Below are positions 21,076 through 33,315 of a stretch of DNA of 64,000 nt, piece by piece (positions within the stretch are counted from its first letter, which is position 1; the number at the start of each line of letters is the position of its first letter). The notes below the pieces were generated by a model. It did not search any database. It saw only the letters and a program-made list of their open reading frames with translations, and was not told the DNA's origin. The stretch comes from Azorinus chamasolen (Eukaryota > Mollusca > Bivalvia > Cardiida > Solecurtidae): positions 50,675,394-50,739,393 of the forward strand of contig OY755252.1 in the NCBI GenBank assembly GCA_963576725.1, given 5' to 3'. A program made the position numbers and the translations under genes.

Positions 21076-24000
21076 TATAAGTTCTGGTGTGTATTCTTAC
21101 ATAACTGAGATGAGCTATATCAGTTCTGGTGTGTATTCTTACATAACTGAGAGATGAGCTATATAAGTTCTGGTGTGTATTCTTACATAACTGAGAGATG
21201 AGCTATATAAGTTCTGGTGTGTATTCTTACATAACTGAGAGATGAGCTATATAAGTTCTGGTGTGTATTCTTACATAACTGAGAGATGAGCTATATAAGT
21301 TCTGGTGTGTATTCTTACATAACTGAGAGATGAGCTATATAAGTTCTGGTGTGTATTCTTACATAACTGAGAGATGAGCTATATAAGTTCTGGTGTGTAT
21401 TCTTACATAACTGAGAGATGAGCTATATAAGTTCTGGTGTGTATTCTTACATAACTGAGATGAGCTATATAAGTTCTGGTGTGTATTCTTACATAACTGA
21501 GATGAGCTATATAAGTTCTGGTGTGTATTCTTACATAACTGAGATGAGCTATATAAGTTCTGGTGTGTATTCTTACATAACTGAGATGAGCTATATCAGT
21601 TCTGGTGTGTATTCTTACATAACTGAGATGAGCTATATAAGTTCTGGTGTGTATTCTTACATAACTGAGATGAGCTATATCAGTTCTGGTGTGTATTCTT
21701 ACATAACTGAGATGAGCTATATCAGTTCTGGTGTGTATTCTTACATAACTGAGATGAGCTATATAAGTTCTGGTGTTTATTCTTACATAACTGAGATGAG
21801 CTATATCAGTTCTGGTGTGTATTCTTACATAACTGAGATGAGCTATATAAGTTCTGGTGTGTATTCTTACATAACTGAGATGAGCTATATCAGTTCTGGT
21901 GTGTATTCTTACATAACTGAGATGAGCTATATAAGTTCTGGTGTGTATTCTTACATAACTGAGATGAGCTATATCAGTTCTGGTGTGTATTCTTACATAA
22001 CTGAGATGAGCTATATCAGTTCTGGTGTGTATTCTTACATAACTGAGATGAGCTATATAAGTTCTGGTGTTTATTCTTACATAACTGAGATGAGCTATAT
22101 CAGTTCTGGTGTGTATTCTTACATAACTGAGAGATGAGCTATATAAGTTCTGGTGTGTATTCTTACATAACTGAGATGAGCTATATAAGTTCTGGTGTGT
22201 ATTCTTACATAACTGAGAGATGAGCTATATAAGTTCTGGTGTGTATTCTTACATAACTGAGATGAGCTATATAAGTTCTGGTGTGTATTCTTACATAACT
22301 GAGAGATGAGCTATATAAGTTCTGGTGTGTATTCTTACATAACTGAGAGATGAGCTATATAAGTTCTGGTGTGTATTCTTACATAACTGAGAGATGAGCT
22401 ATATAAGTTCTGGTGTGTATTCTTACATAACTGAGATGAGCTATATCAGTTCTGGTGTGTATTCTTACATAACTGAGATGAGCTATATCAGTTCTGGTGT
22501 GTATTCTTACATAACTGAGATGAGCTATATAAGTTCTGGTGTTTATTCTTACATAACTGAGATGAGCTATATCAGTTCTGGTGTGTATTCTTACATAACT
22601 GAGAGATGAGCTATATAAGTTCTGGTGTGTATTCTTACATAACTGAGATGAGCTATATAAGTTCTGGTGTGTATTCTTACATAACTGAGAGATGAGCTAT
22701 ATAAGTTCTGGTGTGTATTCTTACATAACTGAGATGAGCTATATAAGTTCTGGTGTGTATTCTTACATAACTGAGAGATGAGCTATATAAGTTCTGGTGT
22801 GTATTCTTACATAACTGAGATGAGCTATATAAGTTCTGGTGTGTATTCTTACATAACTGAGATGAGCTATAGTGTATTCTTACATAACTGAGAGATGAGC
22901 TATATAAGTTCTGGTGTGTATTCTTACATAACTGAGATGAGCTATATAAGTTCTGGTGTGTATTCTTACATAACTGAGATGAGCTATATAAGTTCTGGTG
23001 TGTATTCTTACATAACTGAGAGATGAGCTATATAAGTTCTGGTGTGTATTCTTACATAACTGAGAGATGAGCTATATAAGTTCTGGTGTGTATTCTTACA
23101 TAACTGAGATGAGCTATATAAGTTCTGGTGTTTATTCTTACATAACTGAGATGAGCTATATAAGTTCTGGTGTGTATTCTTACATAACTGAGATGAGCTA
23201 TATAAGTTCTGGTGTGTATTCTTACATAACTGAGATGAGCTATATAAGTTCTGGTGTGTATTCTTACATAACTGAGAGATGAGCTATATAAGTTCTGGTG
23301 TGTATTCTTACATAACTGAGATGAGCTATATAAGTTCTGGTGTTTATTCTTACATAACTGAGATGAGCTATATAAGTTCTGGTGTGTATTCTTACATAAC
23401 TGAGATGAGCTATATAAGTTCTGGTGTGTATTCTTACATAACTGAGATGAGCTATATAAGTTCTGGTGTGTATTCTTACATAACTGAGAGATGAGCTATA
23501 TAAGTTCTGGTGTGTATTCTTACATAACTGAGATGAGCTATATAAGTTCTGGTGTGTATTCTTACATAACTGAGAGATGAGCTATATAAGTTCTGGTGTG
23601 TATTCTTACATAACTGAGAGATGAGCTATATCAGTTCTGGTGTGTATTCTTACATAACTGAGATGAGCTATATAAGTTCTGGTGTGTATTCTTACATAAC
23701 TGAGAGATGAGCTATATAAGTTCTGGTGTGTATTCTTACATAACTGAGAGATGAGCTATATAAGTTCTGGTGTGTATTCTTACATAACTGAGATGAGCTA
23801 TATAAGTTCTGGTGTGTATTCTTACATAACTGAGATGAGCTATATAAGTTCTGGTGTGTATTCTTACATAACTGAGAGATGAGCTATATAAGTTCTGGTG
23901 TGTATTCTTACATAACTGAGATGAGCTATATCAGTTCTGGTGTGTATTCTTACATAACTGAGATGAGCTATATAAGTTCTGGTGTGTATTCTTACATAAC

Positions 24001-26416
24001 TGAGATGAGCTATATAAGTTCTGGTGTGTATTCTTACATAACTGAGATGAGCTATATAAGTTCTGGTGTGTATTCTTACATAACTGAGATGAGCTATATA
24101 AGTTCTGGTGTGTATTCTTACATAACTGAGATGAGCTATATAAGTTCTGGTGTGTATTCTTACATAACTGAGATGAGCTATATAAGTTCTGGTGTGTATT
24201 CTTACATAACTGAGATGAGCTATATAAGTTCTGGTGTGTATTCTTACATAACTGAGAGATGAGCTATATAAGTTCTGGTGTGTATTCTTACATAACTGAG
24301 ATGAGCTATATAAGTTCTGGTGTGTATTCTTACATAACTGAGAGATGAGCTATATAAGTTCTGGTGTGTATTCTTACATAACTGAGAGATGAGCTATATA
24401 AGTTCTGGTGTGTATTCTTACATAACTGAGAGATGAGCTATATAAGTTCTGGTGTGTATTCTTACATAACTGAGAGATGAGCTATATAAGTTCTGGTGTG
24501 TATTCTTACATAACTGAGAGATGAGCTATATAAGTTCTGGTGTGTATTCTTACATAACTGAGAGATGAGCTATATAAGTTCTGGTGTGTATTCTTACATA
24601 ACTGAGAGATGAGCTATATAAGTTCTGGTGTGTATTCTTACATAACTGAGATGAGCTATATAAGTTCTGGTGTGTATTCTTACATAACTGAGATGAGCTA
24701 TATAAGTTCTGGTGTGTATTCTTACATAACTGAGAGATGAGCTATATAAGTTCTGGTGTGTATTCTTACATAACTGAGAGATGAGCTATATAAGTTCTGG
24801 TGTGTATTCTTACATAACTGAGAGATGAGCTATATAAGTTCTGGTGTGTATTCTTACATAACTGAGATGAGCTATATAAGTTCTGGTGTGTATTCTTACA
24901 TAACTGAGATGAGCTATATAAGTTCTGGTGTGTATTCTTACATAACTGAGATGAGCTATATAAGTTCTGGTGTGTATTCTTACATAACTGAGATGAGCTA
25001 TATAAGTTCTGGTGTGTATTCTTACATAACTGAGATGAGCTATATAAGTTCTGGTGTGTATTCTTACATAACTGAGATGAGCTATATAAGTTCTGGTGTG
25101 TATTCTTACATAACTGAGATGAGCTATATAAGTTCTGGTGTGTATTCTTACATAACTGAGATGAGCTATATAAGTTCTGGTGTGTATTCTTACATAACTG
25201 AGATGAGCTATATAAGTTCTGGTGTGTATTCTTACATAACTGAGATGAGCTATATAAGTTCTGGTGTGTATTCTTACATAACTGAGATGAGCTATATAAG
25301 TTCTGGTGTGTATTCTTACATAACTGAGATGAGCTATATAAGTTCTGGTGTGTATTCTTACATAACTGAGATGAGCTATATAAGTTCTGGTGTGTATTCT
25401 TACATAACTGAGATGAGCTATATAAGTTCTGGTGTGTATTCTTACATAACTGAGATGAGCTATATAAGTTCTGGTGTGTATTCTTACATAACTGAGAGAT
25501 GAGCTATATAAGTTCTGGTGTGTATTCTTACATAACTGAGATGAGCTATATAAGTTCTGGTGTGTATTCTTACATAACTGAGATGAGCTATATAAGTTCT
25601 GGTGTGTATTCTTACATAACTGAGATGAGCTATATAAGTTCTGGTGTGTATTCTTACATAACTGAGAGATGAGCTATATAAGTTCTGGTGTGTATTCTTA
25701 CATAACTGAGAGATGAGCTATATAAGTTCTGGTGTGTATTCTTACATAACTGAGATGAGCTATATAAGTTCTGGTGTGTATTCTTACATAACTGAGAGAT
25801 GAGCTATATAAGTTCTGGTGTGTATTCTTACATAACTGAGATGAGCTATATAAGTTCTGGTGTGTATTCTTACATAACTGAGAGATGAGCTATATAAGTT
25901 CTGGTGTGTATTCTTACATAACTGAGAGATGAGCTATATAAGTTCTGGTGTGTATTCTTACATAACTGAGAGATGAGCTATATAAGTTCTGGTGTGTATT
26001 CTTACATAACTGAGAGATGAGCTATATAAGTTCTGGTGTGTATTCTTACATAACTGAGAGATGAGCTATATAAGTTCTGGTGTGTATTCTTACATAACTG
26101 AGAGATGAGCTATATAAGTTCTGGTGTGTATTCTTACATAACTGAGAGATGAGCTATATAAGTTCTGGTGTGTATTCTTACATAACTGAGAGATGAGCTA
26201 TATAAGTTCTGGTGTGTATTCTTACATAACTGAGAGATGAGCTATATAAGTTCTGGTGTGTATTCTTACATAACTGAGATGAGCTATATCAGTTCTGGTG
26301 TGTATTCTTACATAACTGAGATGAGCTATATAAGTTCTGGTGTGTATTCTTACATAACTGAGATGAGCTATATAAGTTCTGGTGTGTATTCTTACATAAC
26401 TGAGATGAGCTATATC
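21076..26416. repeat. 5.3-kb satellite array of 42/44-bp units
   Basis: About 125 near-identical units; the 42-bp form encodes MSYISSGVYSYITE in frame, and the 44-bp form carries an extra GA that shifts frame. Common variants are ATATCAG for ATATAAG and GTTTATT for GTGTATT, and their spacing shows higher-order periodicity. One shortened unit lies near 22866. Family A copies flank both sides. Long open frames here (up to 239 codons) follow from the unit length and are not treated as genes. Confidence 0.95.
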
Positions 26417-26422
26417 ATTTAA

Positions 26423-26515
26423 CCCTTTCCCTCATATAAACGTGTTTTCACGCATTTGCAAACAGAGTAGACCCAGATCAGACGGCTCCTAATCTAATCT
26501 GTTTGCTAATAGAAT
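26423..26515. mobile_element. Family A copy right after the satellite, right arm deleted
   Basis: TTAA (26419-26422) then CCCTTTCCCTCATATAAACG. The core begins at 26458 but the second arm shrinks to ATCTGTTTGC (26497-26506). Confidence 0.65.
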
Positions 26516-26603
26516 TTGCACTGAATGTATCATGTCATAACCCCATAGCTGTTTTTAACACTGTCCCCGACCTCCCTGTTATTGCCAGTAATTGACAGTA
26601 GGG

Positions 26604-26785
26604 AGTATCAATGTAGAAGTAGATGTGTGCAGAACATATGTCATGTCTGCCATCGTAATGTATAAGTGTGCAGAACTTATGTGATATATGTCAGTGTAAT
26701 GTATAAGTGTGCAGAACTTAGGTGGTACCTGCCGCTATAGTGTATAAGTGTGCAGAACATATATCATATTATGTGCCATTACAAG
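26604..26785. repeat. ~41-bp degenerate tandem repeat
   Basis: Four units sharing GTATAAGTGTGCAGAAC. Followed at once by half an A core. Confidence 0.7.
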
Positions 26786-26795
26786 TGTATAGTAT

Positions 26796-26910
26796 GGGTC
26801 CACTCTGATTGCAAATACGCAGAAAGGCGTGTACGTATAATGTAAAGGGTTATTTAGCTGAGGTTTTATAATGTCACTTGAACAGATGTTTTGGGCTTCA
26901 GCAGAAACAG
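26796..26910. mobile_element. Family A right half plus second A fragment
   Basis: GGGTCCACTCTGATTGC (26796-26812) then GTAAAGGG (26842-26849). A second fragment TTATAATGTCACTTGAACAG...TTCAGCAGAAACAG lies at 26867-26910. Confidence 0.5.
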
Positions 26911-26986
26911 GTCAAAATTACTAAAGTTGAGGTTGAATAAATAAATTGAAAATTTAAGTAAAGTTCATCATTTTTTTTTAAAAAAA

Positions 26987-27062
26987 TCTATCTATCTATC
27001 TATATCTATCTATCTATCGATCTATCTATCTATCTATCTATCTATCCATCTATCTATCTATC
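26987..27062. repeat. TCTA microsatellite
   Basis: (TCTA)n with a few changes, after a T8A6 run at 26971-26986. Confidence 0.95.
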
Positions 27063-27900
27063 CTGATGTTTTTTCATTTTGTTTTCTTCCTTTCTTTCAT
27101 CCCAACACCCCTCTCTTCCATATACCACGGGTACACTAACGCAGTATCGTTCTATATTAACACTTTTTCGTTTAACATAAATTCCAGTCCTGCATTATTA
27201 AACCAGGGTACCTGTACGACCGCCCTATGTATAGGCTTTAACACCACCCAGAGTCAATATCTATGATCGACCAACATAACAGTTTCTTAAGCAAATGTGT
27301 ATTTGAAAGAACCGGGGAAATACATGGTGGACGTTATGCATGCGGTTTAAATCTACTTATGGTGGTGTGTTAAACGGAATATCCATACAGACATGTAAGT
27401 ATGGATCAACAGTTCAATAAGAAGGATTTGAGTTTGTTTATTAATCTAAATCAAAGCGTATGCTTGACGAATTTTGCTAAATGGCTATACATGTCTATAC
27501 TGTAGCTGTTTGGTTATTTCGTGTTAGTGTTTTGTTGTTTTTGTTTTCGCGGTGGTAGAAATTGGCTGTTTGTTTAATTTATGTATTTACGTTTTAAGTT
27601 AAGTTGTCGCCTGCTTGTCTCTGTTTCTTCTCTGTATTTCTTTTTATTTGTCTGCCCCTGTCTCAAAGTTGTATTTTTTCCTGTACGTTTCTGTCTCACA
27701 AGTGTTAAGTGTACATGCTGCTTCAGTGTTGTGTAACTTTGCTATTTCGTATTCTTCTTCAACTCTTTATTCCGTGACTAGTCACGCCAGATACCTTCCA
27801 TTATGGATATCAATGATATTTATTTATATTTATATTGCCATATTTAAATTAAGTGAATAAATTGCTATATGACAAAAGCAATATTTCAATATCAATAAAT
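27063..27900. other. No gene supported
   Basis: Two open frames (27066-27266, 27615-27860) are hydrophobic by T-richness and lack splice or homology support. Confidence 0.5.
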
Positions 27901-27901
27901 A

Positions 27902-28111
27902 CAGTAGAGTCTGTCTTAAGCGGCCATTCATTTATTGAACATAGGAGACTTAAAAAAGCAGGTTGTTGCTTAACGCAGGTCAAAAGTAATGAAAGCAGCT
28001 CATATAGGAGATTTCTGTATTACTTTTGTCTTGCATTAAGCTACCACTCGCCTGCCTTACAGGCCCATAATTTGGCCTGTTTTTGATGGCCGCTTAAGAC
28101 TGGGTCTACTG
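27902..28111. mobile_element. Family C element, complete (210 bp, TA flanks)
   Basis: Ends CAGTAGAGTCTGTCTTAAGC and inverse, with TA at 27900-27901 and 28112-28113. The core hairpin is present with small changes. Confidence 0.72.
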
Positions 28112-28129
28112 TATTAATAAATAACAGTA

Positions 28130-28252
28130 CAGAATCAGATCACAAATGCTCCACAAGCAAATAGAGCATACCCCTCATACCGGGGCCGTGCGATCTTGGT
28201 CTGCTCTGTTAGCAAATGTGTAAAAGGCGTCTGTATGAAGTAAAGGATTAAC
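28130..28252. mobile_element. Family A copy, diverged
   Basis: Core 28156-28214 with apex ACCGGGGCCGTG, followed by AAATGTGTAAAAGGCGTCTG and GAAGTAAAGGATTAA. Confidence 0.55.
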
Positions 28253-28319
28253 TTTAAATGGGAACTTATTGAATTACGTCGCAGCTATCCACCGTCTTGA
28301 TGTCCACCAATTCTACATG

Positions 28320-28510
28320 TTTCTTCTGTGTGTGTGTTGGGGTGATGATGGTGGAAAGGCAGTCATAGGGGCAGTAATCGTTGTTAAATCATCTCTCTGT
28401 GCGCTGGGGTGAGGATGGTGGAGAGGCAGTCATCTCTGTGTGTTGGGGTGGTGATAGGGGAGGGGCTGTTATCATTGTTAAATCCTCTCTGTGTGTTGGG
28501 GTGATGAAAT
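28320..28510. repeat. Degenerate ~60-bp repeat
   Basis: Three to four blocks with CTCTGTGTGTTGGGGTGATG and GGCAGTCAT. Confidence 0.65.
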
Positions 28511-28867
28511 AGAAATACGCTATAATTAAAGTCATATAACTGGTCTATTAAGCATTGCCCCGGTCAGCTAGCATGAATGGATATCGTGTATTCACAATTT
28601 CTTCAAATAATATTTTTCTAAAAATCTCTACAACTTGATATTGATATCGGCGAAAGTAATTACTTTTCGTTTAAAAACTATCCTATATAGTGTTAAGAGT
28701 TACAGCCGAATATATCCGAATCGGTTGCAGGGGACAGTATACTCGAGTTCGCTTGGGTAACCGTTTCTTAGCATTGGCTGGGTTCCAGGCTATGGACTAT
28801 GAAACACTATCCTCTGCTACTTGTTCCAGTTGTTCTTGGCTTCAACGCTTGAAGTCACAAACTGGAT
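28511..28867. other. No feature recognised
   Basis: Nothing assignable. Confidence 0.5.
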
Positions 28868-29018
28868 AATTATGAGACACCGAGTAATCCAGCATGTCAT
28901 TAGGATCAAAACACTTCCAAACACCGAGTAATCCGGCATGTCATTAGGATCAAAACACTTCCAAACTCGTTATGAGACACCGAGTAATCCGGCATGTCAT
29001 TACGATCAAAACATTTCC
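28868..29018. repeat. Three tandem units derived from family B
   Basis: Units contain ACACCGAGTAATCCGGCATG, TCATTAGGATCAAAACACTT and CCAAAC; the B apex and right arm are recognisable. Exit CAAACGTTTGATTGAATCGA is the B right flank. Confidence 0.6.
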
Positions 29019-29085
29019 AAACTCATTCGTCAAACGTTTGATTGAATCGAAAGTCGGCGAAACGTTCAGAAACGTTAAGCACATC

Positions 29086-29402
29086 CGGGTGGAGCAGACA
29101 GTATTTTTAACATGAGGGTGGAGCAGACAGTATTTTTAACATGAGGGTGGAGCAGACAGTATTTTTAACATCAGGGTGGAGCAGACAGTATTTTTAACAT
29201 GAGGGTGGAGCAGACAGTATTTTTAACATGAGGGTGGAGCAGACAGTATTTTTAACATGAGGGTGGAGCAGACAGTATTTTTAACATCAGGGTGGAGCAG
29301 ACAGTATTTTTAACATCAGGGTGGAGCAGACAGTATTTTTAACATCAGGGTGGAGCAGACAGTATTTTTAACATCAGGGTGGAGCAGACAGTATTTTTAA
29401 CA
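29086..29402. repeat. 29-bp tandem repeat, eleven copies
   Basis: GGGTGGAGCAGACAGTATTT then TTAACATSA; the last base triplet alternates GAG/CAG. Confidence 0.92.
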
Positions 29403-29707
29403 TGATGATAGAAATCTATTCTTTTCAAACTCTTCATTTGTACCTAACAATGGCACAAGGACAAAAGACATAGAGCTCTATGTTCATCTATCTTTGTACG
29501 CTAGTTGGCGACTCCACAGTAACCTGTGCACAATATTTTGCTTCCGGGTAGAATGCACCCATATTAATAATCATTTACTCAATCCATGTAATCATGAATG
29601 TTCATATAACAAAAATGACAACTTGAATATTGATTAGATTCAGTTTTAAAATGGCACGTGACAGACGACTTGTTTGTCATGACAGAAACTGCAGAATAAG
29701 ATTTACA
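29403..29707. other. No feature recognised
   Basis: Nothing assignable apart from GACAGAAACTGCAGAATAAG, an A-like subterminal block near 29680. Confidence 0.45.
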
Positions 29708-29891
29708 TTAAAAACCTGTCTTACGCGACCATTCATTTATTGAACATGGGAGTCTTAAAAAGCAGATGGCTGCTTAATAGAGGGCCATAGTAATACAGGA
29801 AGCTCGTATATTACATGTATGTATACGTACATTAAGCCATTGACTGTCTTACAGACCCATAATTATACCGCTAAAGACAGGTTCTACAGTA
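29708..29891. mobile_element. Family C element, diverged
   Basis: AAAACCTGTCTTACGCGACC on the left and GACAGGTTCTACAGTA on the right. The inner hairpin is largely lost. Confidence 0.6.
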
Positions 29892-29904
29892 TACCATTCC
29901 ATAA

Positions 29905-30352
29905 AGCAAACAGAGCGCCCTCTAGGAGCCGTCTGCACAGAGCGCCCTCTAGGAGCCGTCTGCACAGAGCAGACCTCTAGGAGCCGTCTGCACAGAGCGC
30001 CCTCTAGGAGCCGTCTGCACAGAGCAGACCTCTAGGAGCCGTCTGCACAGAGCGCCCTCTAGGAGCCGTCTGCACAGAGCAGACCTCTAGGAGCCGTCTG
30101 CACAGAGCGCCCTCTAGGAGCCGTCTGCACAGAGCAGACCTCTAGGAGCCGTCTGCACAGAGCGCCCTCTAGGAGCCGTCTGCACAGAGCAGACCTCTAG
30201 GAGCCGTCTGCACAGAGCAGACCTCTAGGAGCCGTCTGCACAGAGCAGACCTCTAGGAGCCGTCTGCACAGAGCAGACCTCTAGGAGCCGTCTGCTCTTG
30301 GGTTTCTCTATTTAAAAAGGCATATAAAGGCGTATTTGTTGAGTAAATGGTT
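29905..30352. mobile_element. Family A copy whose core apex is tandemly amplified
   Basis: Opens CCATAAAGCAAACAGAG and closes GGCGTATTTGTTGAGTAAAT then GGTTAAC at 30348-30354. Between them is a 27/28-bp array made of the core apex. Confidence 0.65.
29914..30297. repeat. 27/28-bp tandem repeat from the A core apex
   Basis: About 14 units of ACAGAGCAGACC then TCTAGGAGCCGTCTGC (28 bp), alternating at first with a 27-bp form reading GCGCCC. Each unit spans the hairpin centre. Confidence 0.88.
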
Positions 30353-30354
30353 AA

Positions 30355-30680
30355 CTCAATACACGTGCTGACTTGGTTTGGCACACACCCAGAATTTGTT
30401 TGACATAATGGTTTTTTTAGGGAAAATAAACTTTAAAAAGGTTAACTTCGACAAACAAAACGGACGAAACTTTCTTCATATATGTCTGTTATTGACCGTG
30501 ATAAGAGTCACTCATTGTATATTTTTAGATATCATTCTTACATGTGCGTGCATAGGATTTCCATCAGTATGTTTCAAGAAAACCTTTTACATCATGTATA
30601 GTAATTAGATGTACGTGTATTTCTATAAGTGCACATGAACCAATGAATGGTTGTCATGACAGAAACTGTAGAATCAAATC
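30355..30680. other. No gene supported
   Basis: A 76-codon frame is T-rich and unsupported. Confidence 0.45.
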
Positions 30681-30682
30681 TA

Positions 30683-30802
30683 CGGTTGAACTTCAAGGGG
30701 CCATACAAATAATACATTTTAGAACAATTCTGTATTATAAATTTTGGAAGGATCAAACTTGAAGTTCGAGTTATCCGATTTTAAGATTTCGAAGAACAAC
30801 TG
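30683..30802. mobile_element. Candidate 120-bp TA-flanked MITE inside a family A copy
   Basis: Left CGGTTGAACTTCAA and right inverse CAGTTGTTCTTCGAA, with TA on each side and an internal hairpin AATACATTTTAGAACA...TGTATT. It separates the A-type left part (GACAGAAACTGTAGAATC) from the A core at 30812. Confidence 0.45.
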
Positions 30803-30804
30803 TA

Positions 30805-30919
30805 CATTATTACAAATACAGACTGAGCAGACCCAGATCAGTCGGCTACTACATGAGGAAGCCATTTGATCTGGGTCTACTCTGTTTGCCAAAGGCGTAT
30901 TTATGGAGCAAATGGTTAA
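30805..30919. mobile_element. Family A core and right end
   Basis: Core 30812-30889, then AAAGGCGTATTTATGGAGCA and AATGG before TTAA. Confidence 0.6.
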
Positions 30920-30995
30920 ACGGGCTTATTTTACATATGCGTGCTACTACCAAACATTTTACACCATTCTGCCAGAGTTAACAGTACTACTATTT

Positions 30996-31062
30996 GCACG
31001 CTGTTCGGATCCAGATGAAACACCGTGTAACTCGACGTCTCATTAATATCCCAACCGCTTGA
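30996..31062. mobile_element. Family B core
   Basis: TGCACGCTGTTCGGATCCAG, apex GTGTAACTCGACG, inverse TCCCAACCGCTTGAC. Confidence 0.5.
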
Positions 31063-31085
31063 CATTCTCATTGTGTTTTGCTTAA

Positions 31086-31300
31086 CCCTATTCTCCATAA
31101 ATATGCCTTTCTACGACTTTGCAAACAGAGTAGACCTAGTAGGAGCCGTCTGATCTGCTCTATTTGCATACTATTTGATATAATAAAGATATGATTCTAC
31201 AGTTCCTGTTATGGCAAAATATTCCTGTATTCATATGCCATGATAAGGAATAATTTAATTAGTATTCATGACGTCATTTCTTACATGAATATACATAGAT
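31086..31300. mobile_element. Family A element, reverse orientation, shortened core
   Basis: TTAA 31082-31085 then CCCTATTCTCCATAAATATG. Core 31121-31167 lacks about 20 bp of one arm. The right part includes ATGACGTCATTTCTTACATG (31268-31287). Confidence 0.62.
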
Positions 31301-31553
31301 CCATTAAAAAAGAATTCGAATAAATATCTATTTTCAACATTTAACCAGATTATAAGTTTGAAATGGTAGATATAGGAAACAGTGTAATCGTTTTGCTCAA
31401 TACCCTCGATGTGTTCTCTATGATGACATATTGCTGTAACCAGAAAACACATTAACCCATGAACCCTGTAGTTTAAAACGAACAGTTCCAGATTCAACAA
31501 AGTCCAGTCAGTTTTTACTATTTAGGGTATATTTTAACAATCTATTGCAAAGT

Positions 31554-31632
31554 GACAAACAGTACAGACCCTGATCAGAGGGATTCTTTAGAAGCCCTCT
31601 GACCAGAATCTACACGGCTTGTATTTAAACAT
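31554..31632. mobile_element. Family A core variant
   Basis: ACAAACAGTACAGACCCTGA with inverse arm TCTACACGGCTTGT. The apex AGAGGGATTCTTTAGAAGCCCTCT is a clean hairpin. Confidence 0.5.
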
Positions 31633-31814
31633 GTTAATCACCTGAGTTTCATGGAAAGTAATGTACATTCATTGTTAATGCGGGACTTATTGTGAAAGCT
31701 AAGTGTTTTACCCTTTGGGCGCCAAATAAATTTCGCATGCTAAAATTACCGTCTACTTCCGCTTTTAGGGTGGAATTTTCTTTGATTTCTGATCAAAACC
31801 GTATCAATGGTGTC

Positions 31815-31866
31815 AGTCATTTCTGATAAGACGCCGAGATTCTCATCTGGATCTAAGCTGTTTGCA
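31815..31866. mobile_element. Family B core, left tip missing
   Basis: TGATAAGACGCCGAG then TTCTCATCTGGATCTAAGCT and GTTTGC. Confidence 0.45.
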
Positions 31867-31897
31867 CAGATTCGCCTCCGACAGCGAAAGAGTTAAT

Positions 31898-33243
31898 TAG
31901 TGACAGAAATACACCACAAAAGTACCTGACTTAATGTATAATGTTATGGGTAGTGACAGAAATACACCACCATAGTACAGACACAATGCATAATGATCTG
32001 GGTAGTGAAAGAAATGCGCCATAGTACAAAAACACTGTATAATGACCTGAGTAGTGACAGAAATACGCCACCATAGTACAGCCACAATGTATAATGATCT
32101 GGGTAGTGACAGAAATACGCCACCATAGTACAGACTCAATGTATAATGATCTGGATAGTGACAGAAATACGCCACCATAGTACAGGACTGCAATGTATAA
32201 TGATCCTGGTGGTGACATAAATGCGCCACCATAGTACACGCACAATGTATAATGATATGGGTAGTGACAGAAATACGCCACCATAGTACAGACACAATGT
32301 ATAATGATCTGGGTAGTGACAGAAATACGCCACCATAGTACAGACTCGGTGTATAATGATCTGGATAGTGACAGAAATACGCCACCATAGTACAGGACTG
32401 CAATGTATAATGATCTTGGTAGTGACAGAAAAACACCACCATAGTACAGGAGCGCAATGTATAATGATCTGGGTAGTGACAGAAATACACCACCATAGTA
32501 CAGGACCGCAATTTTAATAATGATATGCCATAATGGGTAGTGATAGAAATACACTACCATAGAACGGGGCCACAATGTATAATGATCTGAGTAATGAAAT
32601 AAATACACCACCATTGTAGAGACACAATATATAATGAGCTGGGAAGTGACAGAAATACGTCACTATAGTACGGGACCACAATGTATAATGATCCGGGAAG
32701 TGGCAGAAATATGTCACCATAGTACACCAAACAATGCATTCGGATATCTCCCATTATAAATGCGATACACTTGTTAGATTTTGGTTATTGTTAAGTGGTG
32801 GCACAGATACATAATGTTCTGGGTAGTGACAGAAATACGCCACCATGGTACAGACACAATGTATAATGATCTGGGTAGTGACAGAAATGCGCCAACATAG
32901 TACAAACACAATGTAAAATAATCTGGGTAGTGACAGAAATACGCCACCATAGTACAGACACAATGTAAAATGATCTGGGTAGTGACAGAAATACGCCGCC
33001 ATAGTACAGACACAATGTATCATGGTCTGGATAGTGACAGAAATACGCCACCATAGTACATGACTGCAATGTATAATGATCCTGGTGGTGACAGAAATGC
33101 GCCACCATAGTACACGCACACTGTATAATGATCTGGGTAGTGACAGAAATACGCCGCCATAGTACAGACACAATGTACATGTATAATGATCTGGGTAGTG
33201 ACAGAAATACGCCACCATAGTACAGATACAATGTATAATGATG
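31898..33243. repeat. ~52-bp tandem array next to the innexin exon
   Basis: About 25 units of GTGACAGAAATACGCCACCA, TAGTACAGACACAATGTATA, ATGATCTGGGTA. A spacer TGCGATACACTTGTTAGATT...TGGTTATT interrupts it at 32759 and recurs at its right end (33242), so part of the array was copied with the spacer. Confidence 0.88.
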
Positions 33244-33315
33244 CGATACACTTGTTAGATTTTGGTTATTATTAAATGATGGCACAAATAACACTTTATA
33301 TTTATATGTTTCCAG

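Noticed and set aside
21418..22137. 239-codon open frame of repeated MSYISSGVYSYITE as a gene
   Set aside because: It follows from a 42-bp unit without stops in one frame; 44-bp units break the frame repeatedly, and there is no splice, signal or non-repeat domain.
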